A stretch of DNA of 64,000 bases, from contig GG745355.1 of NCBI GenBank assembly GCA_000151295.1, positions 154,767 to 218,766 of the forward strand, read 5' to 3'. Position numbers and translations under genes: made by a program. Under the pieces are notes generated by a model. The model was not told the origin of the DNA and did not search any database. It worked only from the letters and a program-made list of their open reading frames with translations. Source of the stretch: Allomyces macrogynus ATCC 38327. Taxonomy: Eukaryota > Blastocladiomycota > Blastocladiomycetes > Blastocladiales > Blastocladiaceae. How positions within the stretch are numbered: the first letter of the stretch is position 1; every line of letters begins with the position of its first letter. Of this stretch, positions 30,248 through 41,244 are shown one piece after another.

Positions 30248-32671
30248 ATGATCGGCGTGCGCAAGCTCACCGTCTTTGCCAAGAAACCGCTCGCACCGCG
30301 CAGCAGCGACCGCGCGCCGCCGCCCGGAAAGCGCGCCGGTACCAAGACGTTCGCACTCACCGACTTGCCGCACGATGTGCTCCGTGTCGTCGCCGCGCAC
30401 GTGCGCGGTCTGCTCGATTGCTGTGATTATGACTGCTGCCACCGTGTCGACGACGACGACGGCGGCGACGTGGAATTGCCCTATTTGCCCGTCTACTCGG
30501 TCGCAGCGCGCTCGCTCGCGGCGCTGCGTCGGACATGCTCGGCCTGGTTTCAGGTCGTGAACGAGATGCTCCAGTGCCATGTACAGCTCGCGCTCAAGAC
30601 CGAGGTCGCCAAAATCAATGGCGTGCGGTCGTTGCGCGTCTCGCTCGCGCCGTTGCGCGACGATATGGTCTGGGCGCCCGCCGGGTTGGCCGTGATGGAG
30701 CCGCGGCCCGCCGCGTCGAGCGCGACAAGTGGATCCAAGACGGGTTCAGCTCCACCGCCAACGCCGTCGCGTCGCCGTACGACCACCCCTCGAAAGCCCG
30801 TTCCTGGAGCTGCCGATCCCAACGCTGCCGCGGCATCGACCAACGTGCGCGTCGTCGACAAGCTCAAGGCCACGGGTGCGGCGGTTCTGCTCGTGCCCGA
30901 CTTTGGCAAGCGCGGGGAACGCGGCCGCCGTATCCCGATCCCGACCAAGCTCGTCACGTCAGTGAGTCTGATCGAGCCCGAGTCGGCCTACATTCTGCAA
31001 AACGGCCGCGCCGTCGGCGACGACCTGCCCGCTGACAATGCTGCGTTTGCGGCGCTGCTCGACCGCATCTTCAAGCGCTTCCCGCGGCTCGCGAAGCTCT
31101 CGTTTGGCAAGGTCATGGTGCCGGCGCCGACGCTCGACCGCCCGCTGCTGGCCGTGCGCAACACGCTCACGTCGATCCGATTCACAGCGCTAATTCCGTG
31201 GCCGGTCACGACGCCGCCGCTCACGCTGCCGCACCTGCGCGACATGACGCTCCTGTTCCTCGAGCAGCGCGACCCGTGCGACAAGGACGGGCTCAAGACG
31301 CTGCCGATCCGCGCGCCCAACTTGCAGTTGCTCTACCTCGGTGCGATCAAGATCCACGCCCAGTTTTTCCGCGACTATCTCGGCAACCATCGTGCGACGC
31401 TCAAGTCGCTCACGATCGAGGGCAACGTGGAACCGACGGCCAAGGACATGGCGTGCATAGCCGCGGGCGCACCCACCGAGTGGAGCGAACTGGACGACTT
31501 GGACGTGCCCTTGACGGCGCTGTTCCTGATGGTTGCCGGCAAGCAGCACAATGCCATGCCCGAGCTCGACCAGCTCACGCTGCGGCCCTGCCGGTTCCGT
31601 GGGACCGTTACGGCCGTCGCGCTCCCGGCATTCCCCAAGCTCAGGTACCTGTGCCTGTTTGCGTTCCTGCAGCTGCAGCCGACGCTGTTGCGCGACTTTG
31701 CCGCGGCCGCGACGCATCTCAAAGTCCTGAAACTGACCAAGTGCAAACTGGCCCTGACCAAGTCGCCGATCACGGTTGCGTTCTCGGACCTCAACACGCT
31801 CGTGCTCGACCGCACGGTCCTGCACAAGTCGCTCCCGGCCACGATCCAGGTGCCCAACGTGAACATGCTACAAATCGACGCCGAGGACCCGGTCGACGTG
31901 CGCGACTACCCACTGCCCTCGACGCTCAGGGATCTGATCCTTTCGCACTCGGCATCGCACGACTCGGTGCACCTGCGCGCTTCCGCGCTCGACGCGCTGC
32001 CGCACCTCTCCACTGTGCAGCTCTTCACGCACGTGGCGTGGGTCGGCGGCACGACGCCCGTCCTGCCGCACGTGACACGGTTCGTGGCCGTCGTCGACAC
32101 TGTCAACGAGCTTGCGCAGTGCAAGCAGTCGCTGCCGAAACTGACTGACCTCGAAGTGGCGCGCGCGTGCGAGTCCTGCGCCGACGCACTGCGGTTCTTG
32201 CCCAATCGCCCGCTCGAACGTCTCGAGGCGCACGTTTTGCACCCGGTGGTGTTTGCGCAGATCATGACCATGGAGTCGCTCAAGACGCTCTCGACCACGA
32301 CCGTGCGGCTCGCCAAGGCCGACAATGGCGTGCCGCTCGATCGGCTTGAGCTGGTTTACGACCAGCGCCGGATGCCGTGGGTCGTGCTGCCGCAGGTGGT
32401 TCCGCACGACGCGTTGCTCGCGAAAAAGTTTGTGCTGAAAGTCGTGCACGCGCCGGATGTGGTGACGGCCATGGAGGATATCGACGAGGTGATTCACGCG
32501 TTGGTTGTTGGGCCGATGCAGGCGCGGCCGGGGCGGATGCGCAGCGCGGTGCCTGTTGAGGTGGTTGTGGGGAAACAGGTGCCAAAGGGCGCGGCGGGCG
32601 CGTTTGCGCTGGTGATGCGGCCGTTTGATCTGGGAGGATTCGTTCGGGGTGGGGTGTTTGTGGAGCTGTAA
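30248..32671 (+). CDS. F-box / LRR-like protein
   Basis: Single exon of 807 aa from the ATG in MIGVRKLTVFAKKPLA; upstream in-frame codons extend the frame but lack a better start. F-box at residues ~37-55 (ALTDLPHDVLRVVAAHV) followed by SLAALRRTCSAWFQVVNEML, a two-part layout shared with the paralogues. Residues ~150-240 are low complexity (Ala/Pro/Ser). From ~270 on it is built of irregular leucine-rich repeats (e.g. PHLRDMTLLFLEQRD, LQLLYLGAIKIHAQFF, FPKLRYLCLFAFLQLQPTLL). A conserved C-terminal block reads LELVYDQRRMPWVVLPQVV, then KFVLKVVHAPDVVTAMEDI. Known role of the class: substrate receptor of SCF ubiquitin ligases via Skp1. It is more GC-rich than the paralogues at 52-63 kb, suggesting a less degraded, perhaps ancestral, copy (inference). 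Confidence 0.8.
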   Translation: MIGVRKLTVFAKKPLAPRSSDRAPPPGKRAGTKTFALTDLPHDVLRVVAAHVRGLLDCCDYDCCHRVDDDDGGDVELPYLPVYSVAARSLAALRRTCSAWFQVVNEMLQCHVQLALKTEVAKINGVRSLRVSLAPLRDDMVWAPAGLAVMEPRPAASSATSGSKTGSAPPPTPSRRRTTTPRKPVPGAADPNAAAASTNVRVVDKLKATGAAVLLVPDFGKRGERGRRIPIPTKLVTSVSLIEPESAYILQNGRAVGDDLPADNAAFAALLDRIFKRFPRLAKLSFGKVMVPAPTLDRPLLAVRNTLTSIRFTALIPWPVTTPPLTLPHLRDMTLLFLEQRDPCDKDGLKTLPIRAPNLQLLYLGAIKIHAQFFRDYLGNHRATLKSLTIEGNVEPTAKDMACIAAGAPTEWSELDDLDVPLTALFLMVAGKQHNAMPELDQLTLRPCRFRGTVTAVALPAFPKLRYLCLFAFLQLQPTLLRDFAAAATHLKVLKLTKCKLALTKSPITVAFSDLNTLVLDRTVLHKSLPATIQVPNVNMLQIDAEDPVDVRDYPLPSTLRDLILSHSASHDSVHLRASALDALPHLSTVQLFTHVAWVGGTTPVLPHVTRFVAVVDTVNELAQCKQSLPKLTDLEVARACESCADALRFLPNRPLERLEAHVLHPVVFAQIMTMESLKTLSTTTVRLAKADNGVPLDRLELVYDQRRMPWVVLPQVVPHDALLAKKFVLKVVHAPDVVTAMEDIDEVIHALVVGPMQARPGRMRSAVPVEVVVGKQVPKGAAGAFALVMRPFDLGGFVRGGVFVEL

Positions 32672-33060
32672 GCAGGATATCGTGGTGGATCACGGACGGA
32701 GAGGTGGTTGGCTGACATGAAGAGGGTCGGCGCATGGATGGCGCTAGGTTGGTTGGACGAAGTGACCGGCGCTGATGTAAATACGCTGTACAGACCATCG
32801 GGTGAGGTATTGTATCTCGTGTGAGAGTTTGGACGAAAGAGTAGTGCTCAAATGGGCACAGGCGAGACAGATGCGGCCCACCACGATATGGAAAGTGCTG
32901 CTGCAGAGAGTGGAAGAAAAAAGAGAGCAAATATAATGTCGCTGAAAAATACTCAAACTGGCTGTGAACAGAGAACATTGGAAACAGCATCAACTCGCCA
33001 TGAGCAATGCAGCCAAGCATTTGCTTGGGCTCCACTCAAACGAAAGATGCACAGAACAAA
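32672..33060. other. convergent intergenic region
   Basis: Short AT-richer spacer between the 3' ends of the F-box gene (+) and the 701-aa gene (-). No gene or repeat seen. Confidence 0.5.
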
Positions 33061-35313
33061 TCACCGAAACTGTCGTGATGCCCCCCAATGGGCATTCTCT
33101 GTCTCGGCATTCAACTCATCGACAGCGCATGAACAGAAGCCATCGCATGGGAGCACGCCAGTGACCAGTCCCCCATCCTTGTTGACGAGGTTTGGAAACA
33201 TGGCCAGCCCGATCGATGCACTGCACCTGTGGGTCAGCATGGAACCGTTCTTTCCATACAAGCACACAAACTGGTTGTTCTTGGTCCCAGCTTGGGGCAG
33301 TGCCAAACTGTACCCATGCTGATTTGCTAGTGCAAACAGCCGGTGCCACTTGTACCGAATACGAAGGTACTTGACTTGCAAGGCCACAGAGGCGTACGAG
33401 CCCGGAAGGATATACGAGCCCGGAAGGATATCCTCTAGGAGGGAAATGGTGTTATGCTTCTTGATCAGGTCAAGCACTTCGTTCAGTACGACGCTCTTAT
33501 CGTTGCGGACGTGGAAACTGCCCAGCCTCAGATTTGCGATCTTGGCTTCAATCTCCTCGACGTCCACTAGTGCTGGTGATTCCACGAGAATGCGCCGAAT
33601 CATGTGTCCTGTGGCCGTAATGAGTGCCCAATCCAAACAGGGCAGGCCGGCGACGTTTGCTGAACCTGCTTCAACCGACCATTCCAAGAGTTGCTTGAGC
33701 TCAATCGACAGGTCTTCACAGTCTTGTCTCACTATGCCGCCGTAATTAAACTAGATAAGCATCTCGTCATGGCAAAGGGGTTCATTCATTGTCCGCGAAT
33801 AAAACGTACTCTTGACAACGTCAAGTTGCGGCCCCATCACAAGTCTGAGCACATGTTCAGGTTGCGGTTGAATATTGCGGGCAGGTCGACCTTTTGGGGC
33901 CGACTCATATAGTGTCCAGTTATTGCGTGATTCGTAGATTGCTGCAGGGACTCGCGGTTTCTTGGACAGCGGGTGCCGAACAGTCACTGTAATGACACGA
34001 GCACAGTGCACAATGGCATCGGCCAAACCAAACTGCTGTGGAATGCCTGGCGCCCAGGTAAACAAAACGACCTTGGAGTCTTGCCAGTCAGCTGGGGCAG
34101 GCGGTATCTCGGCGTCATCATCAAAGCGCCATTCCAGCTCGCTCTCGATCATCGTCAAGGGCGAGTAGGCCAAACCCGATGGGAAAAAGTGGAGACTCAT
34201 GTCGATCACCGAAGTTTTGACCATCAGGTACACTTGGATGAGCGGCACTGCAATGTTGCAGACAATGGACATGACTTGAGCTGGATGCGACGGAATGAGG
34301 TCGTAATTTCCGAGCACCTCATGGATTGTTTTCGGCGTGTTTTCCAGGACCGTGGAGAGCTGGGAAGGACACGGCAGACTAGTTTTCTGACCGATGGCTG
34401 CAAGCAGTCCCTTGACTGCTTCTTGCGTGAGCAGATTCTGTCCTTCAGGGAGAACAGGCTCGCCATGGGCGTGCAGATCAGCTTGCAGCAGGATCAAGAC
34501 CTCCGAGGCGCGCTCCAGGTCCTCAAAGTGACTAGAATCAGACTTGCCCTTGAAACGCGCCTTGTTGTGAAGCTGAGCCCAGTCCTTCTCCAGGTTGGCC
34601 CAGGTCTTGCGCAGGACTTCTGAGCACACAAAAGCGCGTGCATACTTGGACTTCTTTTTCCAGACACTCTTCACGGCACTGACCGCAGCGTCCATTTCGC
34701 GTTCCCGTTCGGCGTTCATGGCGTCGGTGAGTTTTGGCTTCAGCTGGTCCCATGCATTCTGGACAAGGCCACGTCGAAACGTCTTGTCTTTACCGCTTTG
34801 GGCACTCTCGATTGATGTCACAAGTGTTTCGAGCGTACTTTCAATCTTTTCGAGCGCCTTGTGAATTACGTGACTTGCTGTTTCGACATGCATCTGGCCT
34901 TGGTTGGCCTTGCCCAAGGGCCGTGTGACTGGTGGGTTTCGCGTCATCAGAACCTCGGCTATCGTGAAAAACTGTAATCACCACAACAGAGCTGGCCAAT
35001 ACCAGAAGGCCTCCTGAAATACGTTACCATTGCCGTACTTGGGAGTCGTGGTGACGTCCATTGCGCGGTCACCAATATTGGTTCGCTTTTCTTGACCATG
35101 AGCCTCCTTTTCTGTAGAGTCCTGCATGACGCCCTTTCGTGTGTTCATTGAGCCAGTCAATTGTTGATCAGGCGACTGAGGGGCTCGGCCAGCAGTCTTC
35201 CCCGATCTGGCTGCTTGATAATCGACTCTCAGTTGGTTGGGGGAGGAATAGGAGCTGGGTGGGTAAAGCTTCGACGACGATGATGTCCCATGGTCAACAG
35301 GAGGCAGATCCAT
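33061..35313 (-). CDS. 701-aa protein of unknown function, divergent partner of the HSPA12-like gene
   Basis: Three exons (35028-35313, 33810-34958, 33061-33731) with gtaacg and gtacgt donors join exactly in frame to 701 aa, although stops separate them in the genomic reading. Residues 1-95 are Ser/Gln/Thr-rich and polar. Then comes a helical, charged region (HVIHKALEKIESTLETLVTS; MNAEREREMDAAVSAVKSVW) and a hydrophobic segment (VMSIVCNIAVPLIQVYLMV) that could be buried or membrane-associated. The C-terminal 220 residues include WALITATGHMIRRILVESP and GTKNNQFVCLYGKNGSML. No family recognised. An 18-bp direct duplication (33,395-33,412 and 33,413-33,430) repeats the peptide ILPGSY. It is transcribed head to head with the HSPA12-like gene across a 557-bp spacer containing the GCGTCA array, which suggests co-regulation. 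Confidence 0.7.
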
Positions 35314-35458
35314 GTTGATTAGAGAAAGTAGGCTGGTTGCTTGGTGGGTCGATCAGGACGGGATGCTTGGTCGAGTTATATATGATTGCTTGGCTGCGAC
35401 CACGAGCCCTGCCAGCCTTGAGAAGTATTTCTGGTTCTGGAGTTAAATCGTTCCTGCC

Positions 35459-35693
35459 GCGTCAGCTCGCTCCTCCTGCCGCGTCATTAAGCTCCTCCTG
35501 CGTCAGCTCACTTCTCCTGCGTCAGATCGCTCCGCCACCTGTGTCAGTTCGCTCCGCCACCTGCGTCAGTTCGCTCTTCCTGCGTCAGCTCGCTTCTTTT
35601 CTCCTGCGTCAGCATGCTTCTCCTCGTGTGTTCACTCGCTTCTCCTGCGTCAGATCACTCCGCCACCTGCGTCAGCTCGCTTCTCTTGCGTCA
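35459..35693. promoter_or_regulatory. array of GCGTCA (TGACGC) sites at ~21-bp spacing
   Basis: Ten exact GCGTCA hexamers start at 35459, 35481, 35500, 35519, 35563, 35582, 35606, 35647, 35669 and 35688; GTGTCA at 35541 and a degenerate GTGTTCA near 35627 fill the gaps. Spacings are 22, 19, 19, 22, 22, 19, 24, 21, 20, 22, 19, mean about 20.8 bp, two helical turns. Most sit in CTGCGTCAG followed by CTCGCT. On the other strand the core is TGACGC, close to the TGACG half-site of CREB/ATF-type bZIP factors. The array lies between two divergent start codons (35,313 and 35,871), so it is most likely a bidirectional regulatory region; binding is inference. Confidence 0.65.
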
Positions 35694-35870
35694 GCTCGCT
35701 CTTCCGTGCAATCCGGTCGTCCCTCCATACAAATATCTGGCCAAGTACTCTGGTAGAGCCCCGGAGCACTGGTAGCTCAAGACTCTGACCCAGATTACAG
35801 TACCAGAGACGCGTGCGACCATCAAGGACAAGGCCCTCAAGAAAAGCGACAATTGACGGGCATTTTTATC

Positions 35871-37919
35871 ATGGGAAATACTGCGTCGCTCCCCAGTGAT
35901 CTCAGCCAAGTTCAACCAGTGAAATACCAAATCGCGATTGATTTTGGAACAAGTCACTCCGGTTTCTCGATGCCTCTCCCAGAGCTTTCTGATGCCCTCA
36001 CCAGTGGCACGAGTATTTCAGACATTGGTGATGTGCAGCGACTGAATCTTACACGCTGCGTCAAGTACAAGTCTTCATGGCCGGGCAGTACAGCCTCATA
36101 CCCGAAGACGCGAACGGCACTGCTCTACCACAACTCCGGCAGGATTATTGCGTGGGGAAATGAAGCCTGTACGCGGTACCTCGAAATGTGCAGCGCTGAT
36201 CAGGCAAACCACATTTTCATCGACAAGTTCAAGCTGTTACTGGACACTACAAACAAGATTCCAAACACGGGAATGGAACGGCTCAAGGCACGGTTTAACA
36301 AGACTCCTGTTGATGTGATCAGTGACTACCTGCGTGAAATGGCGGGAACAATTCGCGAGTTCATTGAAGAGCCAAACCCAAATGAGTACGTGAGTCGCTC
36401 AATTCTTAACCTGGTTCCCTGCCTGTAAATAACCGACTCCTTCTGCATCCATGATCCTTCGACAGAAAATGGAACCCAAACCACACGCGCTGGTGCCTCA
36501 CTGTACCCGCCATGTGGTCTGATGTCGCCAAGTTAAAAATGCGCGATGCCATGTTCAAGGCTGGGCTCATCCAGACACTCAACTCCGATCGGCTCGAATT
36601 CTGCTCAGAGCCAATGGCTGGCCTCATTCACGAAACCATCACGGTCGATTCCATGTCGACTATTCACAAGGACGACCCTGTCCTTATCGTGGACTTGGGT
36701 ACGTGATCAGCAACCGTTAATTGACGTTTGGTGTTCCATGGCGAGTTTGACCTGACAAAAACGAACTCGTCTCAGGTGGGGGAACAGTCGACTTGACAGT
36801 CATGCGCATGTGTGACAACGGTTTTCAAGAACTTGTGGAGGGATCTGGCGCGACATGTGGGTCCACGTTGCTTGATACGGCGTTCATTGCCATGTTCAAG
36901 GAAGCAATTGGTGCTGGGGCGTACCAGCGCATCATTTCCAACAAACCGCAGCACGAGTCCACGATCCGCAGTTCTTGGGAATTCTGCAAGTTGGCGTTCA
37001 CAGGCACCGAACCGAACTTCCGCACCAAAATTCAAGTTCCTGCTCCCCTTGAACGTGCTCGAGTGCGCGAGGACCTGGATCCAGTGCCTGGCACAGGTGG
37101 CGCATACTTTGACGAAGGGGATTTCTACATTACGTACGAGACAATGGAGCTCCTGTACGCCCCAATTGTCGACAATGTCCATGAGTTGGTCCGACGCATG
37201 ATTCGGGAATGCAAGGAGGCGGGCGTCGATCTTCGGCATATTTATTGCGTGGGCGGGTTCTCGCAGTCAAGGTACCTGATCAACATGCTGCGCCGCCGAC
37301 TGATGGAGCAATACGCCAAAAAAGTCATCGTTTCCCCAAACGGCTCGTCTGCTGTTGTGTTGGGCGCAATTGTTTTTGGTACTACGCGCGGCTCGTCACA
37401 TTCTCTATTAGCAGACGTTCACTAATTTTAGTATTCGCTTCATTTCTAGCGCTCCGTCCCAATCTACTGCTCCATCAAATTGCCCGCGTCACCTATGGGA
37501 CGACCGTGCGCACGACGTACTCAGAGTCACGCTTTGGACCACGAGCAGCGGTCAGAGCACGACTCGAGAACGACGAAGATGGTGAGTGGATCAGAGGAGT
37601 CTTTAGCGTCATTATCCGCCGGCGCGATAAGCTTGTCCCAGGCACAGTTGTCGCGACCAAGGTGTATTGGCCTTCAAGTTCTTCTCAACAGAAGGTTGTG
37701 ATCGACATTCTCGTGTCGACTGATTGCCCCAAGTTCGCGGATGAGGGTGGTTGCCGGCAAATCGGCAGCATTGACGTCGCGGTGACACCATGCCAGAGTT
37801 CAAGCAAGCGTGATTCTGTGAAAGTGACAGTCACAATGCAGCCGTCTGGTCTTCTCTTTTCGGCCATCAATCAGCGTACGCAGGCCTATACCCAGTGCCA
37901 TATCAACCTCTACGAGTAA
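35871..37919 (+). CDS. HSPA12-like Hsp70-family ATPase, putatively N-myristoylated
   Basis: Four exons (35871-36385, 36466-36698, 36776-37378, 37450-37919) close in frame to 606 aa. ATPase motifs of the actin/Hsp70 fold: phosphate-1 YQIAIDFGTSHSGF (residues ~23-36), TVPAMWSDVAK (the HSPA12 equivalent of VPAYF), phosphate-2 VDLGGGTVDLTVM, and adenosine motif YCVGGFSQSRYL. Length and the lack of a classical substrate-binding domain fit HSPA12A/B-type proteins rather than canonical Hsp70. The N-terminus MGNTAS fits an N-myristoylation signal (Gly2, Ser6), so membrane attachment is likely; this depends on starting at 35,871, since the longer open frame begins without an ATG. Known: HSPA12-like genes are expanded in many fungi, function mostly unknown. 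Donors are gtacgt, gtacgt and gtacta. Confidence 0.88.
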
Positions 37920-38761
37920 GACGCGTTTGGGAAAAGAAAGTTAGGGTTTATCAATTAATTCCGTATTTTGACACAAAATTGTCTGATGATTGTTTGGCGG
38001 GGGCCTTTATTCATCCAAGGTCCTGCAGCTCAGGGTGCGAGTGTCAGGAAGACAAGGGAGCTCATCGACATCACTGTGGAGAATTGCTACTAACAAGTCT
38101 GTCTGGCAGCACCTGAGCCCCAAAAAGACTCCGGGAGTTAATCAGCTCCCACGCCTAAGACGTGCTTGTCCATCTCTGCCTCGTTTCAGCAACACATGTA
38201 ACCTTCTAGACTTCTTCCACAAGCTGATGCTGCAAGCACAGCAAAAGAAAAATCTGGGTGCAAATCGCCGGATCCACCAACCTGCCTCGATGGCGACGAG
38301 GAGGGTTGTTTGATGGTCATAGTGGGCAGCATTTCCATCGGTCACGATCGATGAGGATAGCAATTACGACGTTTGTACGTGTGATGTCATGAAGGCAGCT
38401 GACTGACGTGGAAGTTTGGAAGCTGTGGCAAACAACTTTCGAATATCGCGACGCTTGTCGCTTTGCACGTTGCCCATGGCCAAGGCATCCCAACCACAAA
38501 CACCACTCCAATTGTCCCTCCGCTTGTGCTGTAAGCCGCTGCAACGCGACGAAAAGATTGATTGGACCACCACCACAATGATGCTCGGCTCCTGGCATTC
38601 AGACCACGACTCGCCGGATTCGAACGACGGCGACACGGACTCAGAAGCCGGCAATCGCATGGGTATTGTACCCCTCATGTTGACTTGGGCTTGGACAACG
38701 CACATCGTCCCTTGCTGTCAGGACCCTCAGGTGACAGCTCAAACAGCTCAGGCAATGAGCA
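37920..38761. other. intergenic region, 0.8 kb
   Basis: Downstream of the HSPA12-like gene, up to the left inverted repeat of the DIRS-like element. No recognisable gene; the open frames overlap and lack motifs. Confidence 0.45.
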
Positions 38762-38805
38762 TTGTCCATTGCCCTCACCAGCACCTCAGGGTGCTGTGAC
38801 ATGCC
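38762..38805 (+). repeat. left inverted terminal repeat of the DIRS-like element
   Basis: Reverse complement of this 44-mer matches 42,187-42,230 with about 8 mismatches and no gap; the inner 22 nt (TGCTGGTGAGGGCAATGGAC.. on the complement) differ at a single base. It ends 11 nt before the recombinase stop codon. Confidence 0.8.
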
Positions 38806-38816
38806 AGTTTGCAGGT

Positions 38817-39767
38817 CTACTGGCCCCCCTCTCCTGTGAGGAGGTGGCGAAGCTTGTATAGAACCTGAGTACCCTGGTAGTGCTTGTGGTACATGGCCGT
38901 GGAGGCCCACGTCCCAGCCACAATTTTTTCCTTGGTGGCACCGTTCAGTTCCATGAACTTGCAGGCTGCCGCCTTCAGGTCATAGGCGTGGAAGCGCTGT
39001 GGGATCCGCACATCCTTTAGTAGTTGGTGCACCCAAGACATGATTACATCAGCAACCACAAAACGCCTGGTGGTGCCCACCCCCACAAAGAGGGCGTCAC
39101 TGGTGTCCCTGTCAGGTACAAAGGGGGAACAGCGCCTGAAGTAAGCAGTCCAGTGCGCCCCTATGTCCAACAGTGGGTCATTGGCCCACATGAGGTATGT
39201 GATCACTGTTTGATCATGCCAGTCCTTGGGGCCATGAATTGCCAGACGCAACGTGTCCAGAAGCATGGCGCTCTCCAGCACGATGATGCGCTCCAGTCAG
39301 CTGAATTGGCGTCTCCTGTACTGCAGGAGGAGGTATGCAAGGCAGTGGTTCAGCCTTAAGAACAACAGGTCTGCAGTTGGGCCCCAGGCCTGCACTGCAT
39401 CATCCAAAATCGTCACATCAAACACTTGTTGTGTGAGACCCAAGGGCACTCCACCTGGAAGGAGTGCATGACCTTTGATACCATTGTGCAGGTCGACAGG
39501 GACATGATTGCACCATCCAGTCTGCAGAACTGCCCCCACATTGCCCTGATTGCTGTGCATCAACAGGCCACCAGGGCCGCCCACACAGGGGAGGGGTCGT
39601 CTTCCCAAAGAGAGATGGTGTACACACAAAAGGCATTCCCATCTTGCACAAGGGGATTGGTGTACTCCCTGTGGCATGTGGCACCAGCAAAGCCAGCACA
39701 GCCAAGTTGTGTTATACTGCTTCCTGGTGTTCTCCATGAGGGCTGTGTTGGTGCAGTCAACAACCAC
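38817..39767 (-). pseudogene. tyrosine recombinase (YR) of the DIRS-like element, broken
   Basis: Integrates the circular DNA copy in DIRS elements. The upstream part reads MENTRKQYNTTW, the start of a core-binding SAM-like domain; the downstream part (from ~39,281) reads WANDPLLDIGAHWTAYFRR then FHAYDLKAAACKFMELNGA and GTWASTAMYHKHYQG. The last two match the box-II pattern HxLR...G-W-S...Y of YRs, but the HxxR motif seems replaced (YDLK), while the terminal Tyr remains. A frame change near 39,280-39,300 separates the two parts. Confidence 0.6.
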
Positions 39768-39889
39768 TCACAATAGGCCGAGCAGAGCTCTGAAATGCCA
39801 GAGAGCTGCCATGCAATCAGGCGTGTTCCACTTGGGGGTGCCTGTGTCCACACAGCCCTCACCAGCATGTCCATCAGGAGGATCACAGG

Positions 39890-41215
39890 TCATCCACCAA
39901 CATTCAGAGGGCGCTCTGGAACCATATCTGGGACAGCCAGAACAGGGTAACTACAGCTGCCGTCCCCCAATCGTCCTGAAGCTTCCTCAGCACACAGGCC
40001 AGAACGCCCCAAGGGGGTAGCAGACCTGGATTCAAAGGCAGACACAGTCCACCACAACCGCATGGTCCACCAGTTGATCTTCCAGGCACCCTGGGCCCAC
40101 TGGCTGGTGGAGGTCGATCTGTTCGCATCTGTAGCAACAGTGCAGATTGGGGATCGGTTTGTGACATTCTGTCTGGACCCAGGCGTGGTGGTGACAGACG
40201 CGTTCATGATCCACAGGGGGGATCTACCCCAATTCTCCGCCTGCACCAGGTGGGTTGTGCACAATTGTGCCCCAAACCCCTGCAGCCAAAGCCAGGTATC
40301 CTTCATTGCAAGACTCATCCATGGGTATTGGTGGCCCCCCTGCTGATCCAGGGAAATTGTGGAGCTGAGGTTGTAACCCACACATTTCCATTGCCCTGGA
40401 GGCCACCAGGGCCTGCAGCCCCAGTGGGACCACAAGCTCCAAGACCCCAATGTGGATCAGATCCATTGTGGGGTGCTCAGACAGGAATGCATCCAGATCC
40501 CTTGCCAACTGGTACTTGTACTGGTACTGGAGGAGGACTTCTGCTGACCACTGGTCGTGCGCCTGCACCAGGTCCCCCTTCACCCCTGTGTTCAGGGCCC
40601 AGCCCATCCCTGATGTTGGAGTGCATGATCAGATCCACTACCAGCTGCAGCAGCATGGACCTCTTGTAGTCCAGGAGAACTGCCACACTTGCCAACAGGT
40701 CCTCCCTCAAGAGAGGTGTCACATCCACCAAAGGGAGCTCCACCTCCTGCAGTGTGTTCTGATGGACTGTGCCACTGACTGCATCACTGTGCAGAGCTCC
40801 ATCACAAGTAGATTCAGCTCGCCCACTGCTGGCAAGATGGCCAGGATCTTCCCCACCAGGCTTGCCAGGTTCTTCACATGAATCTGGTCCAGATGGCTTG
40901 TTTTGCACAGCTTGTCCTGTACTGCTCTCAGTTGTGCAAGGGGGACCCACATGACTTTGTGTGTGAGGTCCCACTCCCATCCTACCCATTGCACTGTCTG
41001 TGATGTGGAAATCACCAGCTCCTTCCACGTGGACAGGGCCATTGGATTCAGTATTCCCAGGACCGATTCCATGCCAACATGGTGAGACGTTCTCCAGGAT
41101 CCATCTGCAAGCAATGCACAATGCAATCCATTTCTCCAAAGACTGTGCCCCAGTTGCCAACCAAACAACAGTCTGTGCTTGTGGAACTAGTACAATGATC
41201 CAATATATTTAAATT
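39890..41215 (-). pseudogene. reverse transcriptase C-terminus and RNase H of the DIRS-like element
   Basis: Several frames together read QWVGWEWDLTHKVMWVP, IHVKNLASLVGKILAILPAV, GELNLLVMELCTVMQS (40,719-41,168), the thumb region typical of DIRS/Ty3-like RTs (FLGFxID...LRxLxxLvGKl). Further on, PICTVATDANRSTST and KINWWTM resemble the start of an RNase H domain (TDAS...INxLE). At least two frame changes are needed. Upstream of 41,215 no fingers/palm or YxDD sequence could be found. Confidence 0.6.
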
Positions 41216-41244
41216 GTGATCCATCAGCAGCAGGGGCAGCACCA

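Noticed and set aside
35457..35700. CRISPR-like repeat array
   Set aside because: The genome is eukaryotic, the repeated core is only 6-9 bp and the spacers are near-identical, so this is a tandem regulatory array rather than a CRISPR.
35337..35756. 139-codon open frame across the GCGTCA array
   Set aside because: Its Leu/Arg/Ser repeats simply translate the DNA repeat; its position between two divergent promoters and the lack of any motif argue for regulatory DNA.
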